This document shows positions 35,639 to 46,207 of a DNA stretch of 64,000 nt, in pieces. The DNA is taken from positions 37,787,629 to 37,851,628 of the forward strand of contig OX326960.1 of the NCBI GenBank assembly GCA_946800325.1. The letters are read 5' to 3'. How positions within the stretch are numbered: position 1 is the first letter of the stretch; every line of letters begins with the position of its first letter. This stretch comes from Luzula sylvatica. Lineage: Eukaryota; Streptophyta; Magnoliopsida; Poales; Juncaceae. Under the pieces are notes generated by a model. It was not told the DNA's origin, did not search any database, and was given only the letters and a program-made list of their open reading frames with translations. A program made the position numbers and the translations under genes.

Positions 35639-38600
35639 TCAAACCCTTCTTGCGTAAGGACAATTTACAAGTAGGTGGATTGCCGATTCTTCGACGTTGT
35701 TGCAATTTTTGCAAGTCGTATCGTGGGGCCAATTTCTTTTCCTTAAGACGTCTCCCGTTAGAATCCTCTCGTTTAGAGCTAACCACGCGAAGAATCTAGC
35801 CTTTGTCGGAGCTTTTGTTTTCCATATGATGGTATTCCATTTGCTCAACAAGCCGGGGTTTATGAGTGGTTTGTATATTGCGGAGGTGGAGAAGGTGTCC
35901 GGTTTGCCCATCCATGATTGTTGGTTAGTTGACGGCTCGAGATCGTATGCAATTCGGAATTGAGGGAGAAGGGAGACGAGGTCTTTGACGAAGTAGGAGG
36001 AGTGGTTGTTCAATAAATTTTGTAGCTCGGATGCATTCCCGACTCCGTAAATATCTCGTATGGTGGACGCCCACATTCCTTGATTATTTTGGCCAATTTT
36101 CCATAACCATTTTAGTAATAGAGCGGTGTTGTGGGTTTCTAGGTTTAGCATCCCTAAACCTCCATTTTCTTTTGGTAAACATATCTTGTCCCAATTAATT
36201 AGATAATGTCCACCAAGACATTCTTGATCTCCCTTCCAAAGAAATTTCCTTATAATTTTATTTATTTCCTTAAAGAGCCATTTGGGAAGGCGGAAGTATT
36301 GCATGAAATATGTTGGTACCGCATTGAGGACCGACTTCGCGAGGACTAATCGGCCCCCTAAAGAGAGACACTTTCCTTTCCATCCGGAGAGTCTTGATTG
36401 CATTTTTTTGATTAGAGGGATGTAGTCGATTTTCCTTGGTTTTTTGGTGTTTAGGGGCATGCCAAGGTACAATATCGGTAGCGATGTTTTCGTACAATTT
36501 AGTAACCTCTCTAGTGTCTCGTGTAAATCCTCCGGTACCGCTATCGGCACAAAGGCGGTTTTGTCCCAATTAATCGCGAGACTCGAGACCCGTTGGAAGA
36601 GGTTTAGAGTGTAGGTTAGTACCTTAAGGTTGGTCGGGTGCGCTTCTACAAATAGAATAGTATCGTCGGCGTATTGTAGCGCCCTAGTAGCAAATTTGAT
36701 CGGTGATGTCATTAGGTGGCTCGTGTTTTGGATAAAAGCTTGAAGCGAGTCGGCCACCAAATCGAATAGCATCGGCGATAAGGGATCGTCTTGTCTTACA
36801 CCTCGCTTGTGTTTGAATTTTTTCCCTAAATTTCCATTAATTTTAATCCTCGAAGAAGCCGGGGTAAATAGATCCTTTATCCATGGAACCCACTTTGACG
36901 GGAAATCGCGGGCCTCTAAGAGGTTTTGCGCGTAGTCCCACGAAATTTTGTCGAAAGACTTGAAAAAGTCTATTTTGAGCATGATCATCGATATTTTCCT
37001 TTTGTGTGCCGCACAAAGCAATTCTCGCGCCGAAAGGAAGACTTCACCGATCGACCTATTTTTTATGAAGGCGGCTTGGTCACGATGAATTAGGTTTTTC
37101 ATTTTCGGTTGTAGCCTCGTTGCTAGCGTCTTTGAGAATATTTTTCCTATCGTGTTGATTACACTAATTGGCCGATAATCTTTTCCTTCTATGGCATCCT
37201 CTTTTTTTGGAATTAGAGAGATGGTTGCGTTGTTGATGGTGTCGAGATTCAAGGTATGATTGTAAAATTCGTCGAATAAGCCTAGTAGGTTAGGTTTTAT
37301 CAAATTGAAGAATTTTTGATAGAATTCAATTGGGAATCCTTCGGGTCCCACCGATTTTCCCTTTTTCATGTTCATGATGGTCCCTTGGATTTCCGCTTCG
37401 GTGAAGGGGTCCGCTAGGCTTAACAATGATGTCGTGGTGTTTGGTTCGGTTGGTAGTAGCGTCCGCAAGTTATGGGTTAGGGGGACGAGCGGGGCCATGG
37501 CAAGGATGTTTTTGTAGTAATTGTCGAATTCCAATGAATCCGGTTATGATCATAGATTATTTCATCTTCTATTTTTATTGCCGTTATTTTATTTCCTTTA
37601 TTCCGTGTCGAGGCTATGGCGTGGAAATATTTGGTGTTAGCATCGCCTAGCTTGAGCCATGTACAAGATGATCTTTGTTGCGACTATTTCAAATAATTTT
37701 TTCTTTGTCGCGATTCTCAACCGTAATTCATCCAATGATAAGTCCCGCTCCTCCTCGGCAAGGTCGAGAATTTTGATGATAAGGGTGCAATCCTCATGAA
37801 CGGTGTCGGATGATTTGAATTTGCCTTTAGCCCATTCCTTTATTTTTTCTCTCGATTTGTTGAGACATTTTTGGAAGATTTTAATCCCAGTGTCATTTGT
37901 TGGTGACGAATCTTGCCAACATTCGGTTAGTAGCTCATTCAATTCTCCGTATTTGAGCCATGCTCTTTCGAATCTAAAGAGATTTGTTGTCTCAATTCGG
38001 GTATTTTGGATTTTTAGGATTATTGGAGCGTGATCCGGGGTGGTCATTGGTAGATCTTCAAGAGTGATCGTCACGTTTTGTACGATGAGATGTTCCGAGA
38101 TGAAAGCTCTATCGAGGCGAGCTAGCGTTGTCATCTCCCTTTTATTAGACCATGTGAATTTCCTTCCCCTTAAGGGGATTTCGGTTAGATCGGCCGTATT
38201 AATTGCCTCATTGAACCGCAAAGCCATCGTTGTGTTGAAGTTGGTCGAGGTCGTGTCTTCCCTCGATCTAATGAGGTTGAAATCTCCAATGATTATCCAT
38301 GGTAGATTTAATTCCTTATTTATTTCCTCTATTTATTGAATATATTCTAGTTTTTCCCTTGGTGATGCGGAAGCCGGCCCATATGTATTTGAGAGGAGGA
38401 ATTTTCCTCCATCATCTTTTGTAAAGACGATGTTCAAGCACGATCGGGTGTGGAAGTGCTCGACCATGGATACTTTGTTGTCCCAAGCAATCATGAGCCC
38501 TCCCTTTGATCCTTGCACATTTTTGAATAGGATGTTGCCATGACGCGCGGTTAAAACCTTTTTATGTTGGAAAGGATTGGGGTTGTCCCATTTCGTTTAT

Positions 38601-38695
38601 TGGATGCAAATAATATTTGGTTTAGCATTCTTAATAGAGTCCTTAACCATATTACATTTCCCTTTCAATCCTAATCCACGTACATTCCACGACAT
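35639..38695 (-). pseudogene. LINE ORF2: endonuclease and reverse transcriptase
   Basis: ORF2 begins at ATG 38693-38695 with MSWNVRGLGLKGKCN, the endonuclease start. The catalytic glutamate of the expected QETK motif is replaced by TAA (38597-38599, reading IIC-IQ-stop-TK). A second stop lies at 38333. Further on are IIGDFN and TPDHAPIIL. After more breaks near 37535-37640, the reverse transcriptase is open for 631 codons (35639-37534): KSVGPEGFP, DYRPISVIN, KIDFFKSFDKISW, RGVRQDDPLSP, active site QYADDTILF, then zf-RVT with CKNCNNVEESAIHLLVNC. At least three lesions make it a pseudogene. Confidence 0.9.
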
Positions 38696-39842
38696 AATAT
38701 TTAAGTTCTTACACATAATTAAACAAAGTTCGGTTCCTTAAATAGAGAGATACAAAGCTAAATTAGAATAGCTCGCATTAGATGTCATTATCACATTCGT
38801 GAGATTCCACGTCGTAGTCCACCTCATTGACGCAGTCATCTAGTTCCTCATCTTCTTTATCCTTGTCGACCTCGTCCTTTTCTTCTGCCTCGTTTCCTAC
38901 CTTGTCTTCTCCTACCTCCATATCTTCCTCGGCTTCGCGGTTTGCCATTTTATTTTCTTGTTTCAAAATAGAGGTAGGATAATTCGATAGTGAGGATAAT
39001 CGAAGCCTATTCTTAATTTCTCTTTTCCTTTTATTTATTTTTTCCTTTTTCGCTAGGAATAAGAATTTGTCTAGTTTTGTCGTTATTTTGTTATTTTTCC
39101 TTTTATCGTTTTTTTGTTTTTTTGGGGTATTTTGGTTATGTTTCGCTTCTCCCTCCTCTAAAACAAAGGTGTCACTAGGTTCAATCCCTAGAGCCTTTTC
39201 AATGTCATGTATTATTTTTTGATCTAGCGATTTTTTCTTTATTTTCTCGGCTTCTAATTTTTTAATTAACGATTTAGCCCGCGATTTTATATTTTTCCTT
39301 TTCACCATTATTTTCTCTTTTAATTTCATGTAATTTAATTTTTTTCGGAAATTTTTTTTTTCTTGCGCCAAATACCCCCCTGGTCAGAAGCGGTTTTATT
39401 TGAAAAAAAATTTTCGTTTTTTTTTGTTTTTTCTCTTCCTTAGAGGTCCCTTCTTGCTCAAAAATTGTTGAAATTTGTTTTTGCTTTTGTTTTTTTAGTC
39501 GTTTTTGTTGGTTCAAATTTCCTATTGTTTGATTATCTCAAATACAATGTCGATACTACTAACGAAATCTAGCAAGATAAATGTGTAGGAGATAGGTACA
39601 AAATGAAAGGATCAATCAAGAATAACAACAATCAAAGACGTCAAAGAATCACGGATAAAATCAAGACGCACATGAATCAAGACATTGAAGAATTGCGAAG
39701 AAGATCAAGACATAAAAGATTCCGCAAGTTGGGATATCCACCTAATCATCAATACAATATATAGGTATCTCTAAACTTGTTTAAAAGATTAAACTCAATG
39801 AAAAAGTACTTGAATTCAATTAAAAAGGCTGAAATCAGTATG

Positions 39843-40367
39843 TCCGTTGCAACGGAATTCCAGTCCGTTGTAACGGAACTACTCGATTTATTCAACATGG
39901 GAAAAACTAGTATAGTCCGTTGTAACGTAATCACCAATACGTTGTAACGGAAATGTACGTTGTAACGGAACTCTATCTCCGTTGCAACGTTATTTTATTT
40001 CCAATGAGGAAGCCTGTCACAGAAGAATGTCCGTTGTAACGGACATCAAGGCTTCACTTCAGTATAAACTTCCACATAAGTCCGTTGCAACGGATTAACC
40101 AATCCGTTGTAACGGAACCCCTCACCACGTTGTAACGGAAAACCCTCCGTTGCAACGGGAATTAAAACCAAAGCTGAAGTGTTGTCTCAGTAGCATGTCC
40201 GTTGGAACGGACTCAAGTCCGTGGCAACGGACTAGCTAACACAGACTTCCGTTGAAACGGACTACTTACGTTACAACGGACTGTGTAATAAATTCAAGTA
40301 CGACAGCCTCCAACGGCTAGTTTTTGAATCACTCCGTTGCAACGGACCATATGTCCGTTGCAACGGA
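39843..40367. repeat. Array of 17 TCCGTTGYAACGGA-type palindromes
   Basis: Fourteen-base palindromes start at 39843, 39864, 39916, 39938, 39956, 39978, 40030, 40081, 40103, 40126, 40146, 40198, 40218, 40248, 40267, 40333 and 40354. Several are perfect apart from the central base pair; others have one or two changes. Start-to-start distances are 18-23 bases ten times, 51-52 four times, and 30 and 66 once each. The sequence between them is not conserved, so this is a repeated motif rather than a tandem repeat. Each half carries AACGG, the core of plant MSA (MYB3R) and Myb sites. Confidence 0.9.
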
Positions 40368-40388
40368 CTATTCAGAATAAGCAAGTGA

Positions 40389-40430
40389 GGGAAGGGACTA
40401 TGTGTTCTATAAATAGAACCCTTCCCTCAT
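40389..40430 (+). promoter_or_regulatory. TATA box inside an inverted repeat
   Basis: TATAAAT at 40408-40414 is centred in TTCTATAAATAGAA. It is flanked by inverted arms GAGGGAAGGG and CCCTTCCCTC (about 40388-40397 and 40419-40429). It lies about 40 bases after the palindrome array, the place a core promoter would have in an LTR. Transcription toward the right is inferred. Confidence 0.55.
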
Positions 40431-41794
40431 TCTCTCTCATCACTTCAACTATCCAAATTATACCTTTCAAAGAGAGAATCCTTGCTATACCATTGAGTTA
40501 GATAATCTTCTAAAAACAATCTTAGAGATTAGATTTCCCTCTTCTCCCTTCAAATACTATTCCCAACTTGCGTGACCGATCACGTGTTAGTTCGTATTTA
40601 GAAATTGTAATAGGCTAGTACAACAAATTGTAAAGAGCCTAAACTATAGATCGATAGAAGCGTGTAAATCGATCTAGGCAAATCCTTGTAATCGAGTTGA
40701 GTTGGAATTCAATCGAAAGCCAAAAAGAGGCACAAGGCATTCCCGGAGACGTAGGTACTCGCAAATAATTGAGTCGGTCAATTAAGCGAGTAAAGGGTGA
40801 GTTAAAGCTACAAAGCAACCACCTACCGAACTTCGTAAACAAACATCTTGTGTCAAAGTGTTTGTACGGTATCATCTTTATCATCTAAATTATTATTTAT
40901 TCCGCACCGTAAATTAGGTTTCAATCTAAACTAAGTGTAAGATTAGATTGCCAAATTTACCCCCCTCTAGGTTAGAATTAACCAACAGTTTTTTAATTAA
41001 GGATAAAGAGATGTTTATATCTTCATCATCCTTGACCGAAGTCGTTATCGTTTTTATGGGCTCCTTCGGGTCCGCCATCGGTTCCTCTATTGTTGAGGCG
41101 AGTAACCTCCGCTTCTTCGGGTCCGATTGCGACATGTCGGGTTTGTGTGGTCTTGGTAGCATCATGGCGATTGAACCATATCCCTCCTTGGATTCAATCT
41201 CGAGTATTTGTTGAATGATGCCGGCGTCCCTTAAAGATTTCCTTCCAAGTTCTCCAATTAAAAGCGGCGATGCATTCGGGTTTGTTTTAAGGCCTTCCCC
41301 CGCCAAGCTCCAAAATTGGTGGAGCCATTCCTTGTCTACCGAAACTTTTCCTTTCCAAGTTTGGTTGGCTTCCTTCTCCGAGGAATCCACGGACCCCTCG
41401 CTCATCCAATCGTTCCTCGTTATCGGCCAATGCGAGTCGTTGCGGTTTACATTTGCCATCTCCCGCGCCATTAACCCGCCCTCGATTTCGATTAGTAATC
41501 TTGCTTGGATATCCTCGTATATCTCGGCCGGCGGTTCCGAGTTCAACGGGTTAAAAAAAGGAAGCGGTTCCGAAATGACGATCTTCTCGGTTGCCTTAAT
41601 TATCCACGTTACTCCGGCGTGCGTGTATTGTATTTCGGTTGGTGTTATGTGTTCGTCCGGTACCGCCACTAGCATGTCTAGTGACTCCATCGATTTCAAA
41701 TTAGCAAGCGGGCCATGATCAAGTAAAATCCCAAAAGAGTTGGCAATTTTCGTGAGTTCCTCGTGACACCACGATGGTGGTGGAGGGTTATGGA

Positions 41795-42277
41795 TAGAGG
41801 TGGCAAATCGGGTGGGTCGGGTAATAATCGGGTGGGTATTTTCGGGTTCGGGTCATTTTTATGTTCGGGTTATTTTCGGGTGAAGTTAAGTCGGATCGGG
41901 TCGGGTTGTGTTCGGGTTTTATTTTTGCCGGGTTCTTTTCGGGTTAAATTGTGTGTTCGGGTCAGATTCTTCGGGTTCGGGTTATGTCGGGTTTGAATTA
42001 ATACAGTTGCGGACAAAAATAATAACTAAATTTTCAAATTATACGATTTGATTCAACTAGTAAATTCGGGTTATATTCGGGTCTCGGGTTACTCGGTTTC
42101 GGATCGGGTCGAGTTCGGGTAACATATAAAACATCTACTTTCGGGTTCGGGTTATTTAGTCCCGGGTCGGTCCGAGTCGGGTTGTTTGATTTTCGTAAAT
42201 TTTGTCTAGTCGGGTCGGGTCGGGCTTCAGGTTACTCGGGTCGGTTTTTCGGGTTCGGGTCAACTTTGCCGGCTCTA
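41795..42277. mobile_element. hAT-like MITE rich in TCGGGT words
   Basis: A perfect 8-bp duplication GTTATGGA lies at 41787-41794 and 42278-42285. Ends are TAGAGGTGGCAAA and TTTGCCGGCTCTA. The interior is largely TCGGGTTCGGGT words with a small AT-rich middle. It interrupts the LINE ORF1; removing it plus one duplication rejoins the frame (VWVTLHN continuing PPPPSW). No transposase frame. Confidence 0.9.
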
Positions 42278-43389
42278 GTTATGGAGAGTGACCCAAACCT
42301 TATTCGGGAAATTTGTGCGTTCTCCCCCGAGTGTTAGTTCCCGACGAAAATTAACAAAATTGGCTCGGTGAAGTGGCAATAGATCCTTGGCAATAAAATC
42401 CTCACGGTTGACACCCTCCGGGACAATTAGTATGTACCGGTCTTTGGAGAGGTGGGATAGCTCGTATTTTTGACGTCGATGCCATCCTTCTTGAATTAGG
42501 ATGTGGAGGCTTCGGAGGTCATGGTGTGGGACCATTCTTGCGTCGATAACCACTCCTCTCCTCCACCGAGTTATCTCCATCTCTTGCTTCGTAGTTTGTT
42601 TGGAGAAGACCCTCACCCTAAACCCAATCGGGTCGGTTTTGGAATTCGGGTTTTTTTCCGAGCTACAAGTTTTTGTCCTCATCGAGTCCGAACCAATAAC
42701 CGTGGGAGGTACCGCCTTTTGTAATGGATCCGCAACCCGCTTCTCATCCGAGTGCTTAACCGGGCCGGTACCATTATTTGGATCCGAACCCGATCCATAT
42801 TGAGGGGGCGGTCCCTTTTTAGCCGAGTGCTTCCTCCTTAATTCCGAGATATCGGTCTTTATCGGGTTTGTAACCAAAATTGTGTGAGATCCGGATCCGG
42901 ATCCCAATTGAGATTCCGCGCTCAATTGTACTCCGGCCCTCTTCCCTTGTTGCTCATAATTTCCTTGTCCCAACAATGTCGGGGCTTTCCTTTGGATCCA
43001 TATTTTCGAAGATTGCCCCGCTTCTTGTACTCTTTGCCAAACTGATGTTCTTCTCGGTTTTTTTTTTTTGGCAATATTTCGCTATATGTCCCGGTAGGCG
43101 ACAATTGACACACGCCCTCGATTTTCGGCACTCTTCCGTTGGATGACCCGGCACTAGGCATTTTCTACACAAGTCATCCCATTCGGGTTTGTCATCCGCC
43201 GGTGGCCAAGATAGGCGTTCGGGTGTCATTTCGGTGGAGTAGTATGTCGAATCGGTCTCGATCCCGATTTTTTCCATTACTTTCTTCTTGGAGTGTTCGC
43301 AGTTGAAAGCTTCGGCGACGCAAGGGCCAAGGCGCGAATGCCATGAAAGAACCCCGCACCGGGTTGCGTACCACGTCGGCGTAATTTCT

Positions 43390-43633
43390 GCCCCGTTTTC
43401 AAAAATCGAGAATTTGACATGCTCTCGAATTTTCAAAAATCGAGTATTAGTTTCCAAATTTCCAAACCAAGTTGAGAGTGTTAGTAATTTAATTAAGAAT
43501 CAACAAAATCTCGATTTTTCAAAAATCAAAAATTTACCATGCAATGTCGAAAATGTTAGTTTCTAAATTTCCAAACTAAATTAATTATTTCAAATATTTC
43601 GAAACTTATTTGATCTACCGTCCAAATTCTCCC
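43390..43633. mobile_element. Relic of a Mutator-like end related to element 3
   Basis: Read on the minus strand from 43633, GGGAGAATTTGGACGGTAG and the following AAGTTTCGAAATATTTGAAATA track the terminal arm of the element at 11853-13055, including later AGTTTGG and TCGA words. Only one arm is recognisable, and no matching duplication was found. It forms the left-over boundary of the neighbouring LINE. Confidence 0.55.
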
Positions 43634-46207
43634 TATATTATATTATATTACAAAATATAATAATATAATATAATATAAATAATTTAAATTATAATCAATA
43701 CTTTATAATTTAACATATTAGTTTCAATTTTATAAACAAAAAAAATATTTGGTCACTTCAAAATATTTTATTTTTAAATGAACACTATCCCAAAATTTAT
43801 ATGTACATCCTTATCAAACACCATCCAAAAATTAAAAAATAAATAAAAATAACTTATTATTCCTCAAAAAACTTATACCCATTTATCCTCTTTCGAAACG
43901 AAGCCTTGGTTACTTATTTATGAAAAATTTCCTAAAATTAATCCCAGTTGCAAATGCATTCCAACGATCATTTCTAGGTAAATTTGTTTGGGAATATAGG
44001 AACCAATTTAAATCTCTTCAAATTTTAATTGCAACTGAAATGTTTTGACCAATATTTAGTATTCATCTATAAGATACCAGACGATTTAGATATTCGAGTA
44101 TACTTGTAAAAACAGATTAGCTGAAAACCAAAAAAGATCAAACGAAAATCAAATTTATGAATTTAATTTCATGTCAGAGAGCTGGGTTAGACAAAGACAT
44201 CATATTTACACAAAATCAATTAGAATCCGAACGGATTTCTTCATCATCCATGCAAATTAAATTCAATCATCAAAGATTAAAATTGATCACTCTATTCATT
44301 TAACAAAAAATCAACAAATAAAATAAAAAGGAATAGGCAAATGGAGATAATAGAGCAAAAAAATAGATCATAATCCATATCATAAATTAGACAAGGATAT
44401 TATAAATCTAGATGATTATAAGAAAAGCAAAGCCTCAGAGATCTTGGTGGATAATATCATCAAATAGGTTAAACCTATCAAGAGTAGCAAATATTATAAT
44501 CACATCACCGGCAAAAATTGCAAATAAGATAAAAAAAAAATAGAAAATAATTTAATTCTTAGTCAGAAGTCAGAAGTAGCTGGTTTAGGAATCACATTTA
44601 TACAAATCATAGGGAATCCGAACGATTTTCTTCTTCATCCATACAAATCAAATTCAATAAACAAAATTACAAATTGATCAAACAAAATATCAAAAAAATA
44701 GTTTGATTTGAAGTCAGAAGTAGCTGGTTTAGGAATCACATTAATACAAATCATAGGGAATCCGAACGATTTTCTTCTTCATCCATACAAATCAAATTCA
44801 ACAATCCAAATTAAAAATTGATCAATCGATAAATTCAAAAATCAACTAAATTTATCTACCTTATCAACGAAAAATCCAACAAAAAAATTGATTAGAAAGG
44901 AAAAAATGGAGATAAAGGTAGAGAGATACTCTCGCCTAATGATAGATTTTTGCCATACCTCAATTTCACAGCAAAAAATTGCAAATTTAGGCTATACTAA
45001 GTCACCAAAACTAACAATCAGAAGAAAAATAACCGTAAGGAAGATTAAAGAATACAACTAGGAGAAAACCCGATTGAGCGGCTTGGATTCTATTCACCAT
45101 TTCTCCTCGGGTATTTATAGCAAACTTAATAAACCCTAATTTTTCTTGGGCCGCTTTGTTATAAAATATTTCCTGTTATATTATGTTTGCATGAAGTAAA
45201 TATACACTTTCAACTTGGCCCGTTCAGACATTTCTTTGTTATGCTTATGCACAATGCAGTTTGTATTTTGATATGCATAAATTCATATATAAAATACAAA
45301 ACTATTCATATGAATAATTTGTTTGATTAGATGAATATTAAAATCATGCAAATAAAATAATTATTTTATTTTTTATGTAAATTCATGACTTACAATTTTG
45401 TTCGGGTTAGTTACTTGCACAATTACTTCAAAATAAAGTTATAATTTAGCACAATATTGATATAAAACAAAAATAGTAAGAAATGTAAATTACATATACC
45501 CATATCAATTTATTAGATCAAATTTCGCCAAAACAATTAGCTAATTTTCCAAGCCTTGCCAACTAAGCTGTAAGCATCAATATATTCCTAAATTCATGAT
45601 AATTAAGTCCTAAATAATGTAGCACAAAACAATATTTAATCTTAATTAACACTAACTAATCCTAAATAAAACACAAAAACTAATTAACTTTATTTGATCC
45701 ATCAATTAATCTGAAATCATTGCTTCCATGAATGGTTTTTGCACAGCAAAAGTCCATATTTTAATCTGAGACGTGTTTTAAATGTATACACAAATAATCC
45801 TAAATTATAATTGAAATATAAAATAAAATATCCTTAAGCGGGTCCTTAATCAATAAATACACAAATAAATGTTTAACTATTTTCAGTTCACCGTAAATTA
45901 TTATTTTTTTACCATGTCGAATCAGAAAGGGCTTCTGAAACTTCACAGTCTATAAATTGAACTTCAAATTGGATTTTTATTCCAAACAGATCAAGAATGC
46001 ACAGAATTTGATTCATTTCAAATTCGAGAACTCCATACAAGATTTAGCATTAAAAACAGAACCTAAACATCAAAATCGGCAACGACAACGACATAAATCT
46101 TGCTCGACATTCCTTAAACTCACACCACGACAAACAAATAAATCCACATAAACGACAAAAACGACAAATTTAATAATTTCTAACCGAAACAAACAAAAGG
46201 AAACCAA
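43634..46207. other. Intergenic, AT-rich, with a three-copy repeat
   Basis: A unit beginning CAGAAGTAGCTGGTTTAGG with GGGAATCCGAACGATTTTC occurs at about 44571 and 44715 (period about 144). An older diverged copy starts near 44172. No coding exon is supported. The segment just right of 45950 is the 3' flank of MTP1. Confidence 0.55.

Larger units (their letters stand above)
39510..40979. mobile_element. LTR-like insertion in LINE ORF1 (possible solo LTR or short non-autonomous element)
   Basis: The LINE reading frame is interrupted here. The edges GGTTCAAATT (39510-39519) and GGTTAGAATT (40970-40979) look like an imperfect target duplication, and deleting one copy plus the insert rejoins the gag frame. 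Exact ends are uncertain. The interior resembles the U3-R layout of a plant Copia LTR: TTGTTTGATTATCTCAAA near the left, a palindrome array (39843-40367), a TATA box at 40408, a leader-like region, TTATTCCGCACC near 40900, and CACCCCCC-like ACCCCCCTCT near 40960. No gag or pol is present. It could instead be an unclassified element; the LTR reading is inference. Confidence 0.5.
35177..43389 (-). mobile_element. L1-type LINE, decayed and interrupted by two later insertions
   Basis: It ends on the minus strand in a poly(A) (15 T at 35177-35191). Going upstream it holds zf-RVT, reverse transcriptase, endonuclease and ORF1. ORF1 is split by an LTR-like insertion (39510-40979) and by a hAT MITE (41795-42277). 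Removing both joins the flanking ORF1 pieces in frame, which dates both insertions after the LINE. The 5' part stops at a Mutator-like relic near 43390, so the true 5' end is not visible. The overall base composition is higher in GC than its surroundings and contains many CG dinucleotides. Confidence 0.85.
38778..43457 (-). pseudogene. LINE ORF1 (gag-like) in pieces
   Basis: Pieces in order are 42954-43457, 42275-42976 (shifted phase), 40926-41699, and 38778 to about 39516. The first has two CCHC zinc knuckles: CRKCLVPGHPTEEC and CVNCRLPGHIAKYC. The second has a DUF4283/RRM-like end (WHRRQKYELSHLSKDRYILIVPEGVN). The third continues with WIIKATEKIVI and an acidic tail. The last is a lysine-rich coiled-coil-like end (EDMEVGEDKVGNEAEEKDE). 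The zinc knuckles lie before an RRM-like segment rather than after it. The stop at 38778 is 83 bases before the ORF2 ATG. Confidence 0.75.

Noticed and set aside
39843..40367. Reading the regularly spaced palindromes as a CRISPR array
   Set aside because: Repeats are 14 bases, spacers vary from 4 to 52 bases, no cas genes, and the context is a plant LTR-like element.
41215..41718. Plus-strand frame of 167 codons
   Set aside because: Antisense shadow of LINE ORF1; no start context and no family resemblance.
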